The notes beneath the pieces are model-generated. The model saw only the letters and a list, made by a program, of their open reading frames with translations. It had not been told where the DNA came from and made no database searches. Shown piece by piece: positions 22,566-35,491 of a stretch of DNA of 64,000 nucleotides. The stretch lies in assembly GCA_000697055.1 (NCBI GenBank), contig JNDT01002255.1, positions 44,802 to 108,801 of the forward strand, in the 5' to 3' direction. The stretch's first letter is position 1, and every line of letters begins with the position of its first letter. Source of the DNA: Saksenaea vasiformis B4078 (lineage: Eukaryota; Mucoromycota; Mucoromycetes; Mucorales; Saksenaeaceae). A program made the translations under genes and the position numbers.

Positions 22566-24448
22566 AACAGGTTGGACACCACGTTAAAGTAAATCGAATA
22601 GATACTGGTGGAACCAGTACATCAACGCACATTCTTCTCTGGAACTTGCTTCTTGCAGCAGCATAGATATCGCACTTTTCGCTTAATATCATTGGAAAGC
22701 GACAAAAATTTCTACAATACATAGCGATTGAAACCTGATATCAACATGTGAACAAGAAGCATGATGCCTTCAAAAAATAGTCTCTGATAGAAACAAGAGA
22801 AAAGGTGGACTGTAGGAATCTCACCATGTTGAATGCAACGAAGCCGAAGGGCTATTTGCTGAAGGGACAGTTGCATGCTCTACAAACGTATACGAGCTAT
22901 TACAGAAGGCCCATACTACTACATAGCTGTTTCCTCATCCAGAATCGGCGTTAACTGCGGACTTCCTTTGAGACAATCGTTCATGCACAGATTATCAACC
23001 TATTTGGCTATCACGCCCATATGGGTGGATTCTAAGGCAATGTATCATTTGCGTGGAGCAATTTTTCTCTGGTTTCCAACTCTTCGCACGTATGTCAAAC
23101 CGCATTTATTGTTAACGCTTTCAACGTGTTCGCAATAGTGGACTTGTTAGATCGAGTGGGAAAAAGTAATGTGTTCGAGCCAGACGTATGAACGAAGTAG
23201 AATGGATTTTTTTTTTCATACAACCGCCATACATCGTATGATGTTAATAGTGACAACCTCGAGGGGAAAATTACAGGAAGTGGATCCCCTTTGTCTTAGG
23301 GATTTACTTTTATTTAATGCAGTTCTGCTAATTATTGTAGGAAAGCATCAGTAAATGTGATATTCAATAGCGCAATAGCGTAAAGTCGTTGATCCACGAT
23401 TTCAAGGAGAGCCATTATGAAATTTTATAGGAGCGTCACGGGGAGATGTTTGTTTTAAAGAATATAGTCGTAGGGGAAGCAGTAATTATTAGCTCTCCCG
23501 GAGAATACACCATACTGATTCTTTTCAAAAGGAAAAGTCAGCTTCATCTTCTCGTCACTATCCTTTGCCGATGTAAGCTTTAATTGTTAATTTATAGAAC
23601 GGTTACTTCCAAAAACTTGACTCTGAAAAAAGTAAAATTAAGTATCGGCGTAATTGGCGTTTTAATTTGTCACTCAAGAAGGTCAACCAGATGTAAGCTC
23701 CTTTCGACCATCCTTAGTATACGCTAACATACTAACAAAAGCACAAGGCAAAGAAAAGGAAGGTGCTATCGTGTGAGTAAGAAAAGAAAGTTACGGAATA
23801 TATCTCACATCTGAGGAATAGTGGACACCAAATGCAGTTCAAGTTCGGTCACAGTTCAAACACCGAATGTCCTTTGCGTAGATGATCATTCTGAAAAATC
23901 AATGACGACATGGTTCGTCTTGGCACCACAGGTTGTTTGCTATAGTTTAATGTAAATTTGCTATATTCAATACTGGTAAATAATCCCTTCCACGAGGATA
24001 AAATCATTTTTAGGAATCGATTCACAGAAACCACGCATGCTCTACTGCATATTACCTAAACTAAAAAGGGTAGTCCTGATTCTTATGCTTGATCGACGAT
24101 CGCTTATCACGCTGATAATCACAAGTATATGATCCACGGTATTCCTGCACGTATTTTGCTCTTGAAAAGCAGTGACAAGGACACCACAACATGGAACAAT
24201 CCAGCATAGCATCAAGGAAAAAAGTTTCTTTCTGCTTCCAGATGGCAGATGCTAATATAGACTTCATTTAATTAAACAGCTAATTTAGCAAAAGTCTTGT
24301 GTTGGCAAAGTCTTTCTTATTTGCAGATCTATATTGCATAGTGGCAGTCGTACATAGCCCACTTTCGCCAAGTAGATCGAGAGTATTTAAACCGGGTATT
24401 GTATCCATCTTTTTTTTCATACCCTCACCTTCCATTCTTTTAGTCATC
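22566..24448. other. Intergenic, about 1.9 kb
   Basis: No supported gene. A TATA-like GAGTATTTAAAC at about 24380-24391 lies some 60 nt before the next ATG and is its likely promoter. Confidence 0.45.
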
Positions 24449-24817
24449 ATGCGTTTCTACACTCTTACTCTCGTTGCCGCTGTCTTCATCGCCGCTTTTG
24501 CTCAAGCTGCACCCGTGGTGAAAGATGCAACTAATGCTATCGGAGAACAAGGCGCCCAAGCTGATTCTGCCGTCCAAGATGGAACTGTTAAACCAGCCTT
24601 CGATGCTGTCAAAGGCGGAAAGGAAAAGGCAACAACCGCAAAGCAAGGAGAGACCACAGGATCAGATGACGATGATAAACCTTTGGGAAACCTCGATCAA
24701 GTTAGCACATCCGGTCCTACTGCTCTCAAGGCTTCCGTTGGTCAAGTCAGTGATACAGTCAACAGTGCAGTCGGTACCCTTGGTACAGGGGGTCTCGTCG
24801 GTGGACAGACCCTTTAA
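24449..24817 (+). CDS. Small secreted Ala/Gly/Thr-rich protein, 122 aa
   Basis: Single-exon gene. MRFYTLTLVAAVFIAAFAQA is a classical signal peptide with cleavage predicted after AQA. The mature chain is hydrophilic and low-complexity (DAVKGGKEKATTAKQGETTG, SDDDDKPLG) and ends in a Val/Gly/Leu-rich segment (VGTLGTGGLVGGQTL). It has no cysteine, so it is neither a hydrophobin nor a disulfide-rich effector. A DDDDK site like an enteropeptidase site occurs, probably by chance. A TATA box about 60 nt upstream and a pyrimidine-rich leader support expression. The start is the first Met after the TATA that begins the signal peptide. Possible cell-wall or extracellular role, inferred only from secretion. 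Confidence 0.7.
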   Translation: MRFYTLTLVAAVFIAAFAQAAPVVKDATNAIGEQGAQADSAVQDGTVKPAFDAVKGGKEKATTAKQGETTGSDDDDKPLGNLDQVSTSGPTALKASVGQVSDTVNSAVGTLGTGGLVGGQTL

Positions 24818-24989
24818 GAGATTATTCGACAGCTAAGGTCAACCAACCTGTCGTGCTTGAGTATTCTTATACTAGAGCAGTACTGTTTGAATCTAATAAA
24901 TATATGAGCTGAAATCCTAAAAGATCAATGTCTATATCATATAATATGTCGCGACATGACTCTTGGTGACACTAACAAAGAACTGAAAC

Positions 24990-25770
24990 AAGGCTTCCAA
25001 TATACTGTTTATTGAATTATTTTTTACACTACTCTAAGTAAATCTTGCGTCTTTGAAGAGCCAATTTTGCGCTAAAAAAGAATTGAATATGCAGTCATCA
25101 GTACATCAATTTTACGTCGGAAGACTAATCAACTTACATGAACTTGGTCTCTCAGGTGGGCGCGAAATTTACTCGAGCAGCATAAAAAATAACTCATGGT
25201 TAGTAAATGAAAGATGCTTTGATGTCTTTTACTTACCCCCCGAAGGGGTAATCCCGCGACGACGCGGGGACACAACCCGGCACCGAAGCGGTGGGGGCGG
25301 GTGGAGGGGGGATGTCGGCTTTTGGGAGCGGCCGAGTTTCGGACGGTCTGCAGAGGACTTGAAGCGATCCAGCGTCTGGCAATCTATCAGAAAATAAGTC
25401 AGTGGTGCTGAGTATGACAACGTTTACTTACTTAAGTGGTGAACGTTAGTTACACGCACGGCCGAGACGGTTCGGGACAGAGGTCATGCAGCCTAAATAA
25501 GAGGCAGAAAACATGAATAATTTCGTAGGTGTAATGACTGACATCCTTACCGGGGATGTTAAAGATCAACAGAGCCGAAGAATAAAAAAATAATTCATGC
25601 GTCTCTTTAAATATGAATGATTCTGGTATGAGCTCATCATGAAATATCTCTATGCCTTGTGTTAAGGCATACAGAAACCTGACACTAATGCAATGAATCA
25701 TCTCAACATCAAAAGAACGTACTGCTTCCGGCGGAACATTTTCCTTTCCTAGGACATTTTACGCTTTCCG
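24990..25770 (+). repeat. Dispersed repeat, copy C
   Basis: Plus-oriented. Left arm TTTTTTACACTACTCTAAGT, right arm TTTACTCGAGCAGCATAAAA, shared AAAGATGCTTTGATGTCTTT, a GC-rich core with CCCCCCGAAGGGG and GACGACGCGGGG, then GCAGAGGACTTGAAGCGATC, CAGAGGTCATGCAGCC, TTACCGGGGATG and ATGCGTCTCTTTAAATATGA. Same block order as copy B. Confidence 0.7.
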
Positions 25771-26155
25771 ATAGGATACAAGAGAAATCCGTCACTGTAA
25801 CGATGAAATCCTGTAACGCAAACTTCAGTTATATAAGCGTAAATTGTTCATTGCATGAACGTAAACATACGTATTTGGAAGTGCACACTTCATCTGGAAG
25901 TAACGCCGAATAATCTCAAATGGACGCAAAATCATAGGAAAAATCCTGTACATGCGCATGGATGTGACCTGCAAAAGTCATTCACTCGTATTCATTCGGA
26001 ACAGTTCAGGCTGTGTTACCGAATCTCATGCATTCCAGGTTTTATTCGATAGAAAAAATTTATAGAACACATAGATGATGAACGTTGAGGCATAGTTTGA
26101 TGGAATATGATGACTGTGTATAATATACATTCGATGCGGTTAACTTTGATGCACA
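25771..26155. other. Intergenic
   Basis: No gene recognised between repeat copy C and the kinesin-3 stop codon. Confidence 0.4.
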
Positions 26156-29100
26156 CTATGCATCAACAGAATAAAACTGGTCTACTTTAGTGATCCAGTC
26201 CATCATTTCGTCATAATTAGGCGCTTGTAATAAATAGACATTGTTAGTGGTATAGATTGCAAACGTATTCGGACGCTGAAAAATACAGAAAGAGTCAGCA
26301 CCAAAGATCACTCGTATAATAATCGATCACTACCTGCAGCATAAACTCCAGATCTTTCTTGTAGTCGACGCGGACAGACGTTAGATTCATTACACCAAGT
26401 TCATCCGTCTCTGATTGATCTTCGTATATAATCATGAAAGGACTTCAGATATGGTTTAGTATGCTTTACATAACCACATTTTATTCACTTACCGCCTTAA
26501 CACAAACCAACGCTTTTTCCATGAGTCCTCCGTATCGAGCGACTGTACCAAGTATCCGTTCTTCGTTATTATGTCACTGGGATACGGGATTAACATGTCA
26601 AACTTTCCTCGTCACTTGCAAATGAAACTTACTTTAGTACTATGGGCTGTACATTGGATGTCAATTTTATGTTTGGATCGTTGCATGGTGGGTTGGACGA
26701 AATGCTGGTATCTGTCATATGCGGCGGAAGTTGGCTAATGACGAGCTAGTGGTGATCGTTAGGTAGGTATATACCAACTACAGCGACTGTACCTCTTTAT
26801 CCGTTCCATATGTGGTTATCCAAAGCTGAAGCACTTTTTGGATTAGGTTCTCGGCAGCCGCATATTTGTTGGATGGCTCATCCTGGATACTATGTTGTGA
26901 CATTCGAGTACGCTGCTTGCCCAGCATGAGCTTGTGCCTTGTCCTTGCTACGGATTCGCTAAGTATCATTTTTTGCCGGGCCCGACGATAATCGTTGACT
27001 AATGATACGCCACGGGGCCTCCAAAATCCTAGAAACTCTTCACCGCGAACGTATTTGTAAGCGGTGTTTAATCTCCATAAGTCTCGCAGTTTTCTTGTAG
27101 CTGGAGGTTTCAATTGAACAATGAAGACACTGCTCGTTTTCCGTGGAACGGGATGAGAGGTCCACCAGCTCATCACATTCCATATATTCCGATCGTGGAT
27201 CTGCACGGCGATATCCTTTTGGAATTTCATCGGCCGGGTGGTCTTTTCGCACTGGACCTCCCATTCTAACGTCAATAGTACACACTGTTTTGTTGCCGTA
27301 ACGCGGTTCAAAAAGAGAGAATCATGCAGCGAACTGTCCCACGGTCCCTTTGCTGATAATACGCTAGTGCCATTGCGATTGAATGTTAATTGTTGTTCCG
27401 AGAAAAGATCAATATCAATATCGGCATGCGGAGTCGACTCGGTGACCACGCCCTTATCATCCATAAGACGTACATTTCCAATCGTTACCCGGCTGATGGA
27501 TTGCCACGGCAGTTTCTTTCCAGAGTCATGCGTCAATGTCAATATAATTCTCCGCTGCAGGCCTTGTCGTAAAGAGAAAACACTACTATTGGTGTAATCG
27601 TGAGATACGACCTCAACGGGCGAATGCTCTCCTTCTTTCGTTAATTCACAAATTTGCACCCAAGCAACGACATCGTGTTTCTCCTCCTGAATCATACCAT
27701 CATCCAGATGATGGTCTAAGGCAATTTTACGTTTCAGCCGATGATCCAGGACATGCTTTGTGGATATCACTTCGTCTACAGCATCGGTGCGGAAATCAAA
27801 GATCTTATCCGCATGTGCAACGGATGGCGATTCCAATACTTCCCGCTGAACATGATGTCCGATCAAACTGTCCAAATAACTTAGCTGAGCTCTTCCATAG
27901 ATTTCGAACGTCAAATCCTTATTCATCATCACGTTAAGCATGTTGGCAGTAATTGTACATGACAGCGTTTGGCTGAATGAAAATTGTACTGGTGATGATT
28001 TAAAATCGCTGATGGGATCCGTCGCATACACTTTATCTGCAGAAGAGTGCTTTCTGACGTCGCCAAACGCCGATAGTCGAAATTGTACATGCACTTGAGT
28101 AAAGCAACTTTCGCTGACACCAATCAATTCCAAAATTCGGATCTCGAAGATTTGCTGTTGTCCAATATCCAACGGGCTCGAGGAGCCAATAACAGATCCT
28201 TCAGGCGAAACTGGCGATAATCCTTCGTCGCTGGAATTTGTCGATCCTTGCAACGCCGACCGTCCAATGGGGGAGATAAGTACTCGCAGCTTTCCCATCA
28301 CTTCACACGTGCTCTTGCAGTAAACATTGACGGTACTCTCCATGGGGATTTGATACGCCAGATTCTGAAGGGAAACCTTTGCCAAACCAATGAGGGTAAA
28401 ATGCGGACATGGAGCTTGGTAAAATGGGTTTTCGAGATTCGGCTGAGAAAGGAAGAGCGGCTGCTCGGTAAAATTGTAAAGGCTTCGCATCCGTCGTAGC
28501 CGTTCTTTAATATTATCAAGAGACCACACATATGTCGTTTGATGTTTGCGGTCGATCACAAGTATACCTGTACATGGTGTTCTCTCTGCGTGTAGTGGGT
28601 GAGGACGCTTGTCATACAGTGTCGCAGTGGAGTATGACTCCCAGAACGATGAATAAATAGCGCTATCTTTGTCGTGAATCACTGTGAACTGGTAAACCAC
28701 GTCTTTTTCTAATTCTTTGGATATCACGTTGGCTTCTTTCAGCATGACAGCTTCCGTAAGTGTTTTCTCTGCCATGGTCACATATTGAAGACCACGCCAC
28801 TTCTGGGTCACTTTAAGTGCAAGTTCTACATCGGTTTCTTTGTATAAAGGCGAAAAAAGCGGCGAGCCCTCGGGAGTTTGTTGTGATATGCGCTTGATCT
28901 TCGATTGATAAGCTTGCTGTTCGTTGATTATCTGTTTCAGTTTCTCATTTTCCAGCCGCAATTTCTCTTCGGTATTGTCCTGCTTCTCTTCGTATTCCTG
29001 TCGTCGCAATTCTAATTGCTGTTGCTGTTGCTGTTGTTGTTGTTGTTGTGCATTTTCTTTCGTCAGTTTCAGTGGTAGCTCTCGATCTGAGAGAGAAATA

Positions 29101-31548
29101 CTCGTGTTACCATCGTCTGTGCCATCTGCTGTCAGTGCAGGTGTAATCTGGGAGGTATCGATATGCAGGGATGAGGTGTGTGAAAGCAAATCATCCTCCA
29201 CCGCAGGAGGTCCTTCCGATAGCCTTTTCCTCAATGGCCGATATCTGGAAGTGTCATCAAATGGTTTCTCGAGATCGTCATCTGTAAGATCTCCAAAGTT
29301 TGACTCTCTATTCTGGTAGTTCAAACCTGCTTCTCGCCGCGCATAGTGCCAATCAATGACATCTGGTGCACGTGAACCGTCCTTTTCAGACATAACGTCC
29401 AATGAATCTGCTCGACTGCGTAGATCGTCATTATCAGAATCGCCGAGTGTAGCATCCGCTGTTGCTCGCTTATGGTCACGTTCCTTTCGTACCTCTTCCG
29501 GATGATTGAAACGGAAAACATGGAAATCGCCCAAAATGATTCTGAAGCGACTATGAAGCAGCTTTGGCTGTTTGATCCGTATTCCATTCACCATCACTAT
29601 AGCATCCCCTGTTCCCGGGTGGATCTTAATCACACCATCGATATTTTCGAAGAAACAGTGCTCGTCATATATACTTGGGCCACTAAGGCGGATATCCGCC
29701 GGCACTGCACTCTCCATTCTGCCCACGCGAGTGATGCCTGGCTTAATTTGGTACATAAGGCACTCTGTCATCAATGGATCCTCACTCAGATTTACGAGAT
29801 GAGGCGCTCTTTTTGGTGTGTAGACTCCCATCGCATCTTTGTCGACCATGACGCCTAGTTCTTCCAGGGCTTTTTCACGCTGTAAATGAATAGCCTGAGC
29901 TTTTGACCGTCTCTCCTGCCATGTCTGGATTACATCTTTCAGCAGTTTTTCCGAAGTCTGGACTTGGTCCGCCACTTCGTCCCTAGTCAGGTATTTGACG
30001 TTTCCTTCGGCATCAGTAACTTCAATCCTTTGCGATTGTGGCGGTACTTCTTTAGAATCCGATGATTTGACATCTTTGTCGTCTGTGTGTGATGCAATTT
30101 TTTCGACTTCGCTCGGTGCATAAATCATCAATTTTTCTCGCAGCACAGCTAGTTCTTCCTTGAGTTCTCGAATAAGTTTTGCATTCGGATCCTCGTTAAC
30201 AACAGGCTTGTTCTTAATCTTCTTTGCTTGATCAGCGTATCGAAGCGTACTCAACGTTTCGTCATAATCAGAGGGAGATATAGTGGCAATCATTGCTGTC
30301 TTTGAGTTGCCTCCCAATGAGTCTTTGAGGAGCCAAGTCAGCACCTGAAATTAAAACATATGAATATTTACGCACGATAAACTGAGGATGTGTGTATCTT
30401 ACAGAATCACGATAAGGGATATGCATTTCTTTTGTTTTCTTTCCAGTTTTATGTTCATGCTGCAAAGAATGCTCCGCAAGTGCAGAGATCACTTTGCCAA
30501 GTGTGGTTAAGGACTTGTTGATATTTGCACCTTCCTTTAGTCTCGCGCCTGTGGCGCCTGTGCTATCAGCCCTCTCGCTGCCTGCTAAATCGACAAGACT
30601 GGATGGGATAATTTAATCTGCTGCGAACATTTCCACCAGTGACCGTACCTTATTCGTGCAACCTTTTCTGTAGCTACTTTGGTCTCTTCATCCAAAGTTT
30701 TTGACGTAAGGAATAGTGTGAATACAGCATGTGACCTAGAGGATGTTGCGTTCATATTGGTTGCCGCAACCGTTCTTGCCTATACAAAACGATCAATCGA
30801 ATGTTTAAGGCGACTCTCACCCGACCTTATTTCCTTCATTCATCAGATAATCTATGTCCTCAAACGATCCGACGGCTAATCGGCAAAGATCTTCAACATA
30901 GGGCCCTAACGTAGGGTGTTCTCGCACTCTGAGGTTGTTCTTGTTGCTAGGATTTAACAGATCGCGGACCTTTTCGTTGTAGATTTCCATGTATGTCACC
31001 TCCACTTGGAAATTCAGGGTATCAGTTGCCGTCTGCGATATTCTGTTGAACAAATCAGAACATGTCCGAGGGATAATCCCTTTATCTGCACCATAACCCA
31101 TCTATCAACCCTATCTATATCAGAAAAATATTGGCTTCACCAGGGGCAAGTTTCGTACCATTGAATATGATTTTCCGGAACCTGTCTGGCCATCTACCAC
31201 CAATACATATTAAATGCTGCTCATTATCATTAACGCTAGAGCCAACTCACATGCAAAAATGCAACAGTTGTAACCATCAAAGGCATGGTCGAGCAGTTCA
31301 CGACCTAGATCCTGATATACCGTCTCTTGGCCTGCGTAATTTTCGTCCGCTTTATTTACGGACCAGTATGACTTGTCAAATGTGAAAGCCTTTACTTCTT
31401 CCTCTTTGTGCGTTTTTTCGCATGCAGGTCTAGTTAGGATCGTCTGATTGGCATCCATACGCACTAAGCAATTCGCTCCCCGCGCAATCTCCTTGGTGTT
31501 CAAGGGTCGACAGCGAACAACGACTTTAATGTTCCCGCTTGCACTCAT
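26156..31548 (-). CDS. Kinesin-3 (Unc-104/KIF1 type) with FHA and PH domains
   Basis: Plus-end microtubule motor for vesicles and endosomes. Ten exons: 31251-31548, 31159-31193, 30826-31101, 30649-30779, 30403-30598, 26793-30344, 26633-26745, 26493-26576, 26334-26442 and 26156-26275. They total 1637 aa in frame. The motor domain (about 1-355) starts [17 protein letters not shown] and has the P-loop GQTGSGKS in a 35-nt exon, NATSSRSH (switch I), LVDLAGSER (switch II) and the tail [20 protein letters not shown]. An FHA domain lies near 515-600 ([20 protein letters not shown]). A polyQ run (about 11 Q) lies near 750. Then comes a KIF1B/DUF3694-like region. A C-terminal PH domain ([43 protein letters not shown]) spans four small exons. 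The donor of the third intron is ambiguous: GTCGGG keeps the conserved [12 protein letters not shown]. Confidence 0.95.
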
Positions 31549-32555
31549 GTTTTTTTTTATCGTGATAGTAATCAATCTTTTTTCTCTCTAATGCCTTCGG
31601 GACGTCTGGTTGCACTGTAAATGTCAAATGGCGTATGAGCCAACGACGACAGCCATGATAATAGTTACATAAATAGTATGAAGATACATACGCACAAAAA
31701 ATTTGCGCCGCCCTTATTTCTTATCGTCGTTGATATATAAAAACAAGTAAAAAAGAAGACAAAAAAGAACTGACTCCTGTCGTTTCGCCTTGAAGTGGCT
31801 CTGTGACCAGGTCTGTAACACCAATTTTTTTGTCACATTCCTGTTTTGGAACGTTATGTGGTGTACGCCAGCTCTGACACTGAGTGTGCAAGACATTGTA
31901 GTGTAAAGTATAGGAAGAAACACATTATCGTCTCGACTGATTTGGTATTGTGTGGCAACTACATGTCAATTTCAAAGGGATGATGTAACGTTTTCAAAGG
32001 TTGTTTGATGCTATCCGACCTATGGTAGCTGCAGAGCAACCCGTAGCCAAATCCAGTTAAGTAATACTTTCATTTTTTCAGCATAGTTAAGAATGTAATA
32101 CATTCGGCTATCTAGAATGAATTTCTATAGCATAATTGTATTCATCCAGGGAGTTATTACAACATACGTTAATGCGCTCTTGCATCGTCAAACTTGCATG
32201 TACGCCTTGCAGTCAGCATTAATAATAACTGCAGAACAGTGCACATACTGATCGTAATACTTCATTCTAATGACCACGTATATAGCTCATAGTCCTCCCT
32301 CGGTATATTTTCCACGTAGTTCCAAATAGTGGTGCGCGTAAGAACCCAAGTTTCGGAGCTATCGGGCTTGGATTGCTCATTGTCAATGTTTCATAAGCTC
32401 GCATCGCATTACAATCCTATTATAGTAAAAAGTCCAGGACGATTCATCACAGGGTCCTACGCATGATTTTTTCATTCTTAGACACGCATGATGGCAACAT
32501 TGGCGGAAGGCAATAGCGCAGAGGTTTGTACACGAACATGTATGCTTAAAATTTT
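31549..32555. other. Spacer between the two kinesin genes
   Basis: About 1 kb holding the promoter of kinesin-3 and the 3' end of kinesin-5. No further gene recognised. Confidence 0.5.
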
Positions 32556-35491
32556 TTACATGAGCTTTTTATTATGACGTTTTAATGGTATGTCAGTAAC
32601 AAAATCAGGAGCATTTCCTTCAAATTTGCGTTTTGCAGGTGCTAATAGTCGTTTAATACGCTGTTCTAATGCATTTTTATTGCACCTACTTTGTCCTGCT
32701 GTAGCTAATCGATTTGTTACGTCTCGTAGCAGGTTTGGAGTATTTTCATTGCGTTTACCTGCTCTTGGTGAGGATTCTGGTTCTGGAATATTACCGGCCG
32801 TACGTAATCGTTCTGCCCGTGCACGCATCTAAGTATGTATTAGTGATTGTAATACTAGATGCAAGTACAAATTAACCTCTGCTACAATATCTGCGGTAGA
32901 GGATGTCTCCTTCACTGCTGTATCGACGCTACGTGCCCGTTCTGTATTTCCTTTCATACTGTCCAGAGTTTTCTTGGAGATCACCTGCTGGAAATTCTTC
33001 AAGAGTAAGATGGTGAGTTAAGGACGAAGTAAAAAAAAAAGTGAGATCGCTGCTATGCAAGAAAAGAAAAGGATATTGTCTCCATCCTGATGAAGGTGCG
33101 TGACGCTATCTTGACGGCGCTGTTCGCGTGCTTCCATCATTTTGTTCATTAAGGTGCTCATCGTATTCATGAACACGTTCGTCTCGTCTTCTTCCAATGC
33201 CTTTTGATCCAGGATATACTTCTCTAAGTACTCGTTACGTTGCTTTATCCGTTTGCTCTACAAAGTAAAAAAAAAGAAACAAAATCTTAATTGATATGGT
33301 CAGAGAGTGTCAGCTTACTTCATCTATCATATATCCAAGCGCCATGTCATGTACATCGGACATTGAGGTATGTTCTTCATTGAGATAGTTCATTTCATTT
33401 TCCAAATGATGGTTAATTTTTGCGCGCCACGCTTCCACCGAAGTCACCTAACACATATAAGTTATTTCATTGAGAAATTTTAGAAGACTTACCCCCTTGC
33501 TAAATGCTAACACCTCTTGATGGAATCGTTGTTGCCGCTTTGTATTTTCCGCTCTTTCTTCTTCAAGTTGCCTGGTTAATTCCTGCTTAGTCTGTACACA
33601 CTCTTCAATCACATCTTGCATCTTCTTGGTAGCATATTCTAGAGATGCGAGGCAATCTTCAATCGGAGCGTCTTCTTCAATCAAATTCTGCGAATAATGC
33701 TCCTTCAGTTCAACTTTCGAAAGACGGAAATTGTTTGTATTACCTTTGCTATTCGTGGAGTAGATTTGACAAGCTGAGTTTTAAGATTGTCATGAAGATC
33801 CCGTATTTTTGCCTGGTCACTCGCGTATTAACCTCAGGAATTTTCTTTCTTTTCTTTTTTTTTTCATCCTTTCGTATACTTACTGCCATTGCTTTTACTT
33901 CTACATCCTTTGCGTGCATCAAACGTTTTTTATCTTCCAGTTTGTCCTGCGTTTCCTTCACAACATCTTTTAGATGTTGGTTTTCGTCTTTCAAAGCTTC
34001 ATATGATTTGTAAGACATGTAGACACCGTTCTTGTCGTAACTCGCCTATCTATGTGTCAGTTTTTGGGAATAATCTGATTTTCATACCTACTCGTAGATC
34101 AGATTTGAGCCGTTCAATTTTCGCTTCCAGATCTTTGATAAAACTGTTTCGATTGATTGGTTGATTTGCCTGAGGTCTGTTTCGGATGTTTTTAGCACGG
34201 CTAGCATAATCTAGTGTACTAATAATTTCATCTTGATGCATTTGTGCTACTGCTACGGTGGCAATAATACACGTCTGCGTACGTCCACCAAGAGAGTCTT
34301 TCAGCAATCGAGTTAATTTGCTCTCTCTGTATCATGACTATGAGAAAACATGCAGGTTTGATCGACCCATACCTATATGGAATGTGTGCAGATTGATCTA
34401 CTAGATGATTGATGACTCTTCCAAGAGCGAGGAGACTCTGGTTAATAATCCCCGCTTCTCTGGCCCGCGCGTGTTCTGCACCAGATCGTCCAATGTTCTC
34501 TGAACCAGCCAAATCCACTAAATGTAGTTTACCACTCCTCATCAGGTCTTCTCCTCCAGGAACGTGCTCACGGATATGAACATTCAGAGTGAAAATGCAG
34601 TGTGATCGACTAGATTTGTCATTACAGTTCGTCGAAGCAATCGTGCGATTTCTGATGCCAGCCTGAAGAACACGCAAACCTTGCGACGTGTTTTGGATGA
34701 ACGTCTCCTCTGCACCTTGTACGACAACACCTGAACCATTTGAATCTTCGTACAGCTTCAACGTCGGTCGATCATCCGAATTGTTCAATAGATCTCGCAG
34801 TTCCTCATTGTATAGTTCAAGCAAGGATACTTTGACAGAGTACTCATGCCCTAGCTTCTCCAACGTTTCAAACAGTTTGTGTATAGTGCGAGGAATGATG
34901 CCTGCACGAGAGCCATATCGCCCAAACCGTTCTTCAAGATCTCCCTCCATGGTATACCTGATTCAGTGTGAGAAGTAAATCATGAGGAAGGGCAGCAACG
35001 TACGTCTTGCCGGTGCCTGTTTGACCGTATGCAAAAATGGTACAATTGTATCTATTAGGGAAGAGGTATCAATATATCACTAGAAAACAATTCATTCATA
35101 AATTACCCAAGGAGCATTTCGTCCAGAATGGGTTGAACCACTTCATTATACACGTGCTCTTGGGTAGCATTTTGATCAAAAAGGCGATCGAAGGAATACA
35201 GCTTGTTCGTGGTCTTAACAAGTACTTCTCGCTCTGGATTTCTCGGCGATGGTTCAAGTATTACAGGTGAATCGGCAAGAATTTCACTCTCATTACGCCC
35301 TCTTAATAAATAAACGAGTAACAGAGAGCTTAATTCTGGCGTTGCAATTGGGTTACTTGGTACCTGCACCGCACAACAACTTTGATATTTGTTCCCTCTG
35401 CAGTTTTTTTTAATTTTCGTTGTGTTCCTTTTGTAGAATTAACGGATGGCGAGCGTTTAAAAACGCGTGAAAAGCGTTGATCTGTCGACAT
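32556..35491 (-). CDS. Kinesin-5 (BimC/Eg5 type) spindle motor
   Basis: Tetrameric motor that slides antiparallel spindle microtubules. Twelve exons: 35364-35491, 35107-35301, 35004-35051, 34373-34957, 34092-34326, 33884-34045, 33744-33812, 33493-33702, 33319-33447, 33105-33257, 32877-32996 and 32556-32828. They sum to 769 codons. An N-terminal extension precedes [20 protein letters not shown]. Motor motifs: FAYGQTGTGKTYTMEGD (P-loop), [34 protein letters not shown] (the GSENIGRSGA form typical of kinesin-5) and [14 protein letters not shown]. The neck reads DYASRAKNIRNRPQANQ. A coiled-coil stalk and a basic tail (AKRKFEGNAPDF, PLKRHNKKLM) follow. Total length is below the roughly 1000 aa usual for the family, mainly in the stalk. 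The donor at 33104 (GTCACG) is weak and its acceptor could be 9 nt further. Confidence 0.93.

Noticed and set aside
21504..22587. Long opposite-strand and shifted frames over the Sel1 gene (for example 21504-22205 minus, 22111-22587 plus)
   Set aside because: Shadows created by the regular repeat sequence of the Sel1 array; the sense frame has clear domain structure.
28924..29319. Plus-strand frame rich in Ser and consecutive Cys
   Set aside because: Antisense of the kinesin-3 polyQ run (CAG read as CTG/TGC); not a Cys-rich gene.
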